A stretch of DNA of 64,000 nucleotides, taken from NCBI RefSeq assembly GCF_021271205.1, contig NZ_JAIWKS010000011.1, positions 124,001 through 188,000 on the forward strand. Reading direction: 5' to 3'. The DNA is from Pseudomonas uvaldensis (lineage in GTDB: Bacteria > Pseudomonadota > Gammaproteobacteria > Pseudomonadales > Pseudomonadaceae). Below are positions 60,372-64,000 of the stretch, piece after piece. The notes beneath the pieces were generated by a model. It made no database searches, was not told the DNA's origin, and saw only the letters and a program-made list of their open reading frames with translations. Position 1 is the first letter of the stretch, and each line of letters begins with the position of its first letter. A program made the position numbers and the translations under genes.

Positions 60372-61286
60372 ATGACCCGCCCCGATCTGACGGAGCCGTC
60401 CGAGCGCGCGTCCGCCCCCTCAAGCCCACCGATCAACGCCGAGCGTCTGTTGCAACTGATCACCGAAGAATACGAAAGCCTGCCGCGCCAACTCAAACGC
60501 ATCGCCAGCTACATGAGCCAGCAGAGCGACCGGATCATGGTCGACCGCATCAGTGACATTGCCCGCGAGTGCGAAGTGCACCCCTCGGCCATCGTGCGCT
60601 TTTCCCAACGCTTCGGGTTCAGCGGTTTCAGTGAAATGCAGGCGTTGTTCCGCGAGGCCTACACCCACAAGGCCACTCCGGTACAGAACTACCAACAGCG
60701 CATCCGCAGCATGATCGCCAACAAGTCGCAAAAAGCCAGCGGCGGCGACCTGGCACGTGAATGCATCAGCGCCACGCTATCGGGCATCGAGCGACTGGGG
60801 CTTGAACTGGATGACCAGGCGTTCGACAAGGCCGTGGACCTGGTGGTCAATGCCGACAACATTTATGTCGTGGGCGTACGGCGGTCTTTTGCGGTGGCCG
60901 ATTATCTGGTCTACAACCTGCAACACACCAACAAACGCATACACCTGGTGTCCGGGCTGGGGGGCAGTTATCGCGAGCAAATGCGCAGCGTACGGGCCAA
61001 CGACCTGGTGATCGCCATCAGCTTTACGCCCTATGGCAAGGAAACCCAACACTGCCTGCGTATCGCCCAGCATCATCAGGCCAAGACGCTGATCATCACC
61101 GACAGCAACCTGTCCCCCCTGGCAAAACGGGCCAACACGGTGTTGCTGGTCAACGAAGGCAGCTCGTTCGCCTTCCGTTCGCTGAGCGCCACCCTTTGCC
61201 TGTGCCAGGCTCTGTTCATCGCCGTGGCCTACCGACTGGAGCTCAAGGTCGATGAGATCCATGAGCAAGCAGGATTCGAGGATTAA
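60372..61286 (+). CDS. RpiR-family regulator of the inositol locus (IolR-like)
   Basis: This 304-residue regulator has an N-terminal RpiR helix-turn-helix (about 30-105: MVDRISDIARECEVHPSAIVRFSQRFGFSGFSEMQALFR) and a SIS sugar-phosphate-binding domain (about 145-275: VVNADNIYVVGVRRSFAVADYLVYNLQ, LVIAISFTPYGKETQHCLRIA). The ligand is probably a phosphorylated pathway intermediate made by IolC. It is divergent from iolC, and GGAA-N6-TTCC-like sites occur at both the iol and importer promoters. AAGGA supports the ATG. It ends 32 bases before the GST gene. Confidence 0.88.
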   Translation: MTRPDLTEPSERASAPSSPPINAERLLQLITEEYESLPRQLKRIASYMSQQSDRIMVDRISDIARECEVHPSAIVRFSQRFGFSGFSEMQALFREAYTHKATPVQNYQQRIRSMIANKSQKASGGDLARECISATLSGIERLGLELDDQAFDKAVDLVVNADNIYVVGVRRSFAVADYLVYNLQHTNKRIHLVSGLGGSYREQMRSVRANDLVIAISFTPYGKETQHCLRIAQHHQAKTLIITDSNLSPLAKRANTVLLVNEGSSFAFRSLSATLCLCQALFIAVAYRLELKVDEIHEQAGFED

Positions 61287-61318
61287 TCTGCGCTTCATTA
61301 ATTGCTGAAGGAAAAGCC

Positions 61319-61930
61319 ATGAAACTGATCGGTATGCTGGACTCGCCTTATGTGCGACGCGTCGCCATTTCCGCCAAATGCCTGGGTATTTCTCTCGAAC
61401 ACGCGTCGGTTTCGGTGTTCAGGCATTTCGAGCAGTTCCACAGCATCAACCCGGTGGTCAAGGCGCCCACAATGGTGCTCGACGATGGCACGGTCCTGAT
61501 GGATTCGACGTTGATCATCGACTATCTGGAGGCGCTGGCCGCACCGGGCAAAAGCCTGATGCCGAACGATCTCGGGCAACGGACACAGTCACTTCGCCTG
61601 ATCGGACTGGCACTCGCGGCGTGCGAAAAATCGGTACAGATCTACTACGAACGCACTCTGCGGCCGGCGGACATTCAACACGCGCCGTGGCTCGAACGCG
61701 TTCAAGGCCAACTACTGGCGGCCTATACCGCGCTGGAGCAGGAACTACAGAAACAACCCCTGGCCTGCGATGGCTCAATCGATCAAGCCGGCATTACCGT
61801 AGCAGTGGCCTGGAGCTTCACAAATCTTGTGGTACCTGACCAGGTGCAGGGCAAGCCCTTCCCGTTGATCAGTGCGTTCACGGCGTATGCCGAGGGGCTG
61901 GAAGCGTTTGTCAGTACGCCGATGGAGTAG
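61319..61930 (+). CDS. Glutathione S-transferase family protein
   Basis: This 203-residue protein has an N-terminal thioredoxin-like domain (KLIGMLDSPYVRRVAISAKCLGI; the active Ser/Tyr region is at SPYVRR) and a helical C-terminal domain. The glutathione-binding VKAPTMVLDDGTVLMDSTLIIDYLE is typical, with cis-Pro and DST. AAGGAA lies before the ATG. It is close behind the regulator gene and may be co-transcribed with it, although a pathway link is not obvious. Confidence 0.85.
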   Translation: MKLIGMLDSPYVRRVAISAKCLGISLEHASVSVFRHFEQFHSINPVVKAPTMVLDDGTVLMDSTLIIDYLEALAAPGKSLMPNDLGQRTQSLRLIGLALAACEKSVQIYYERTLRPADIQHAPWLERVQGQLLAAYTALEQELQKQPLACDGSIDQAGITVAVAWSFTNLVVPDQVQGKPFPLISAFTAYAEGLEAFVSTPME

Positions 61931-61974
61931 CGTTTGTTTCAGGATGACCGCAAACCTGTATTCACCATAGTCTC

Positions 61975-62070
61975 CCTGTGGGAGCAAGGCTTGCCCGCGA
62001 TAGCGGTGGATCAGTTGGCGGTGTTGTTGTCCGCACCGCCGCTATCGCGGGCAAGCCTTGCTCCCACAGG
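61975..62070. repeat. REPIN after the GST gene
   Basis: CCTGTGGGAGCAAGGCTTGC at the left end is mirrored by the right end at 62051-62070, and both continue into CCGCGATAGCGG-type arms around a spacer. This is a well-preserved GTGGGAGC REPIN of about 96 bases at the boundary of the GST and hcnC-like genes. Confidence 0.9.
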
Positions 62071-62117
62071 TGTTCGAATGCCCCAGAAGGTGTAATCACC
62101 CCAAATCCCGGGACCGC

Positions 62118-63392
62118 TCAGGCCAACGCCATTTCCTTCGGTTCGGCAGCCGGCACCACCTCGAACCGATCCGCCAGGAACGGGGTGATGTCCAGCGGTA
62201 ATGGCTCGTTGTTCACCAGTTTGTCCAGCAGCACCCCGGTGATCGCCGAGGTCAGGATGCCGGTGCGGAAATGTCCGCAGGCATTGAGGTATCCCTCCAC
62301 GCCTCGCATCGGCCCCAGGATCGGCAACTCATCGGGAGAGCCAGGACGCAAACCGGCCCAGGTCCGCTTGAGATTGATGTCGGCCAGTTGCGGGATGCAT
62401 CGCACGGCTCCCTGCACCAGCCCTTCGATCTCCGGGTAGGTGGTGGTCACGTCGAAGCCTTTGTCCTCGGTGGTGCTGCCGATCAGGATTTCGCCGTTGT
62501 CTTTCTGCGCCACATAGCAGTCGCTGGTGGTCAGGCAGCCGTTGAGAATTTTCGGCATGCGTTCGGTCAACAGGATCTGGCCTTTGACCGGTTTGACCGG
62601 AATCCGCACGCCAGTAGCCTGCTCGCTCAGGTCTGCCGCCCAGGCGCCGGCGGCGTTGATCAGCGTCCTGCAGCCGAAAGTGCCCGCCTCGGCGGTTTTC
62701 ACCCCCGTGACCCGCGCCCCCTTGCGCAGAACCTCCGTGACATTGGTATTGAAGAACATGTCGACGCCGTTCTGCCGGGCACCTTCGGTATAGGCATCCG
62801 CCAGGCGGAACGGACTGACCTGATGGTCGCACAGGAACTCCAACGCTCCCCTCGCCTCATGACTGACACTCGGTTCGGCCTCGCGTAGGGCGGCCTGGTC
62901 CAGCCAGCGCACTTGATCGGCCAGATGGGGAATACAGGCGACGATATGTTCGGCGTACAAGCGGTCCTCGTCGTCATAGATCACGAATTTGAGCCCGGTC
63001 TGCTCGAACTTGAAATCCATGCCGTGATTGTCGATCAGTTCCCTGTGCAGCTGGGGGTACATCGCGTTGGACTGCAAGGCGAAGTCGAAGAACGACTGGG
63101 GCAGGATGTGCGGCGTACTGGCGTCCACCGCCACGGCGGCGCCCTGGGCCTTACGCTTGCGATTGGCCGACATCATGCGAAAGAAAATCACCCCGCAACC
63201 CAGCCCCACGGATTCGCCGATGGCCCACAGGCCTCCGGCGGATGCCCGGGTGGCATTGCCCGGACGCTTGGCATCGATCAGGGCGATTTTCAGCTCCTTG
63301 CGCTTGGACAACTGATAGGCGCAGGAAGCCCCGATTACACCGCCGCCGGCGATGACGACGTCATATTCCTTGAGGTACTGATGCTCAATCAT
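62118..63392 (-). CDS. hcnC: FAD-dependent amino-acid dehydrogenase, hydrogen cyanide synthase subunit HcnC-like
   Basis: This 424-residue flavoprotein belongs to the DadA/glycine-oxidase group. The FAD motif is DVVIAGGGVIGASCAYQLS (GGG at 16-18), followed by RASAGGLWAIGESVGLGCGVIFF, and the C-terminal end is GYLNACGHFRTGILTSAITGVLL. These segments match my memory of HcnC closely. HcnABC oxidises glycine to HCN and CO2 at the inner membrane. The start at 63392 overlaps the upstream hcnB-like stop by eight bases, and AGGAGG precedes it. A D-amino-acid or hydroxyproline dehydrogenase with the same subunit design is the alternative; hcnA lies outside the window. Confidence 0.75.
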   Translation of the reverse strand: MIEHQYLKEYDVVIAGGGVIGASCAYQLSKRKELKIALIDAKRPGNATRASAGGLWAIGESVGLGCGVIFFRMMSANRKRKAQGAAVAVDASTPHILPQSFFDFALQSNAMYPQLHRELIDNHGMDFKFEQTGLKFVIYDDEDRLYAEHIVACIPHLADQVRWLDQAALREAEPSVSHEARGALEFLCDHQVSPFRLADAYTEGARQNGVDMFFNTNVTEVLRKGARVTGVKTAEAGTFGCRTLINAAGAWAADLSEQATGVRIPVKPVKGQILLTERMPKILNGCLTTSDCYVAQKDNGEILIGSTTEDKGFDVTTTYPEIEGLVQGAVRCIPQLADINLKRTWAGLRPGSPDELPILGPMRGVEGYLNACGHFRTGILTSAITGVLLDKLVNNEPLPLDITPFLADRFEVVPAAEPKEMALA

Positions 63393-64000
63393 GCTGTACG
63401 CCCTCCTGGCCTACATTGACGAATGCGGAAAAAGGGACAGGATCGATGGGAAAGCGCGGTCGCAGCCAACCGACATCCGCGCGACCGGTGGCTTCGCGCA
63501 GCCGGTCGCTGCAATAACCGACGCACATCCGCCCCTGGCAGTCGCCCATGCTCACGCGGGTGCGCATTTTCAGGCTGGCCATGTCTTGCACGCCCTGCTC
63601 CAACGCCCGATCGATATCGGCACGGGTCGCATGCTCGCAACGGCAGATCACCGTATCGGCGGAGGGCAATGCGGTCTGCCCCGCACCGCGGCGGGTATAA
63701 CGATCCACGGCGGCGCGGAAACGAACGATACGGTCCAACTGCGCCTGGTATCGCTCGCGGCGTTCGAGGGCGACGCGGGAATCGATCACGTTGCCCTGCA
63801 TCAGAATCGACAGGGCGGCGATGCGTCCGCTCAGCATGGCGGCTTCACCGCCACGGATCCCGCCCATGTCGCCGGCCAGGTGGATATGGGCCTCGCTGCT
63901 CTGTTGCCAGGCGTCGGACACCGCCCTCAGATAGCCGTCGTCGCTGAAGCCATGCTCCAGGCCCATCTGCTGGCTCAACTGGGTGCGCGGAATGAAGCCG
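63385..64000 (-). CDS. hcnB: HcnB-like FAD/[2Fe-2S] subunit, C-terminal part (5' end outside window)
   Basis: The frame is open to the window edge, giving about 204 residues of the C-terminal half. IHLAGDMGGIRGGEAAMLSGRIAAL closes the FAD fold. A BFD-type cysteine cluster follows with ICRCEHATRADI and GDCQGRMCVGYC, as in HcnB and other amino-acid dehydrogenase alpha subunits. It is translationally coupled to the hcnC-like gene through an eight-base overlap. The same alternative applies as for hcnC: a related D-amino-acid dehydrogenase complex. Confidence 0.72.
   Translation of the reverse strand, partial: GFIPRTQLSQQMGLEHGFSDDGYLRAVSDAWQQSSEAHIHLAGDMGGIRGGEAAMLSGRIAALSILMQGNVIDSRVALERRERYQAQLDRIVRFRAAVDRYTRRGAGQTALPSADTVICRCEHATRADIDRALEQGVQDMASLKMRTRVSMGDCQGRMCVGYCSDRLREATGRADVGWLRPRFPIDPVPFSAFVNVGQEGVQHD

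Noticed and set aside
1..64000. CRISPR arrays, tRNA/rRNA genes, prophage or integron structures
   Set aside because: I looked for regular direct repeats, tRNA cloverleaf ends, phage structural genes and integrase frames and saw none; the only repeats are REP/REPIN elements and the local ones listed.

Overview
The window is a high-GC gammaproteobacterial chromosome segment, almost certainly a plant- or soil-associated Pseudomonas of the P. fluorescens lineage. The evidence is gene content (aconitase B, an H3-type type VI secretion cluster, a six-gene Mnh/Pha antiporter operon, an inositol catabolism operon with a divergent RpiR regulator, HcnB/HcnC-like genes), strong Shine-Dalgarno sites, and dispersed REP/REPIN palindromes of the type built on GTGGGAGC or GTGGCGAGGG.

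Layout. 1-3.4 kb: 3' end of acnB with a terminator, an amino-acid permease, and a 2-hydroxyacid dehydrogenase. 3.4-23 kb: a complete T6SS. tssA-M-L-K-J lie on the minus strand, facing away from tssB-C-hcp-E-F-G-clpV-vgrG on the plus strand. This is the gene order of P. aeruginosa HSI-3. A MORN-repeat gene and a DUF4280 PAAR-like gene close the cluster. 23-26.2 kb: an APH-like kinase plus SDR pair, then an orphan Gfo/Idh/MocA oxidoreductase. 26.4-29.2 kb: a TccC-like Rhs protein with a low-GC variable C-terminus. 29.3-32.3 kb: an FAD protein and XRE-cupin regulator, divergent from an EamA exporter. 32.4-35.26 kb: a rearranged colicin/pyocin locus made of a 5'-truncated HNH DNase toxin, an intact Im-type immunity gene, and a fusion of an Im-like domain with a pyocin-type protein that has no nuclease. 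35.2-41.3 kb: mnhAB-C-D-E-F-G with translationally coupled junctions. 41.3-47.1 kb: small and accessory genes, namely DUF3995, an orphan betaine-type binding protein, a frameshifted unknown gene, DUF2789, a chemoreceptor and a DksA2-like protein. 47.1-61.3 kb: the inositol locus, with iolC-E-B-I-D-G-idh followed by an ABC importer (binding protein, ATPase, permease), all on the minus strand, and a divergent RpiR/SIS regulator. 61.3-64 kb: a GST gene, a REPIN, and hcnC-like and partial hcnB-like genes.

How the genes work together. The inositol locus should import myo-inositol, oxidise it (IolG), dehydrate it (IolE), open the ring (IolD), isomerise (IolB), then phosphorylate and probably cleave the product (the IolC-DUF2090 fusion). 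IolA is not in the window. A GGAA-N6-TTCC motif, which I recall as the IolR operator in rhizobia, lies upstream of the importer. A one-mismatch version lies between iolC and the regulator. A doubled site lies 26 kb away in front of the orphan oxidoreductase at 25.1 kb, suggesting that this gene is an unlinked regulon member. Several translation starts in the inositol operon also carry A-rich Hfq/Crc-like motifs, which would fit carbon catabolite repression.

The competition functions (T6SS, Rhs/TccC, bacteriocin, possible cyanide synthase) are spread through the window. The Rhs and bacteriocin loci both show module exchange or decay. All functional calls come from reading translated sequence and remembered family features. 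No database search was run.
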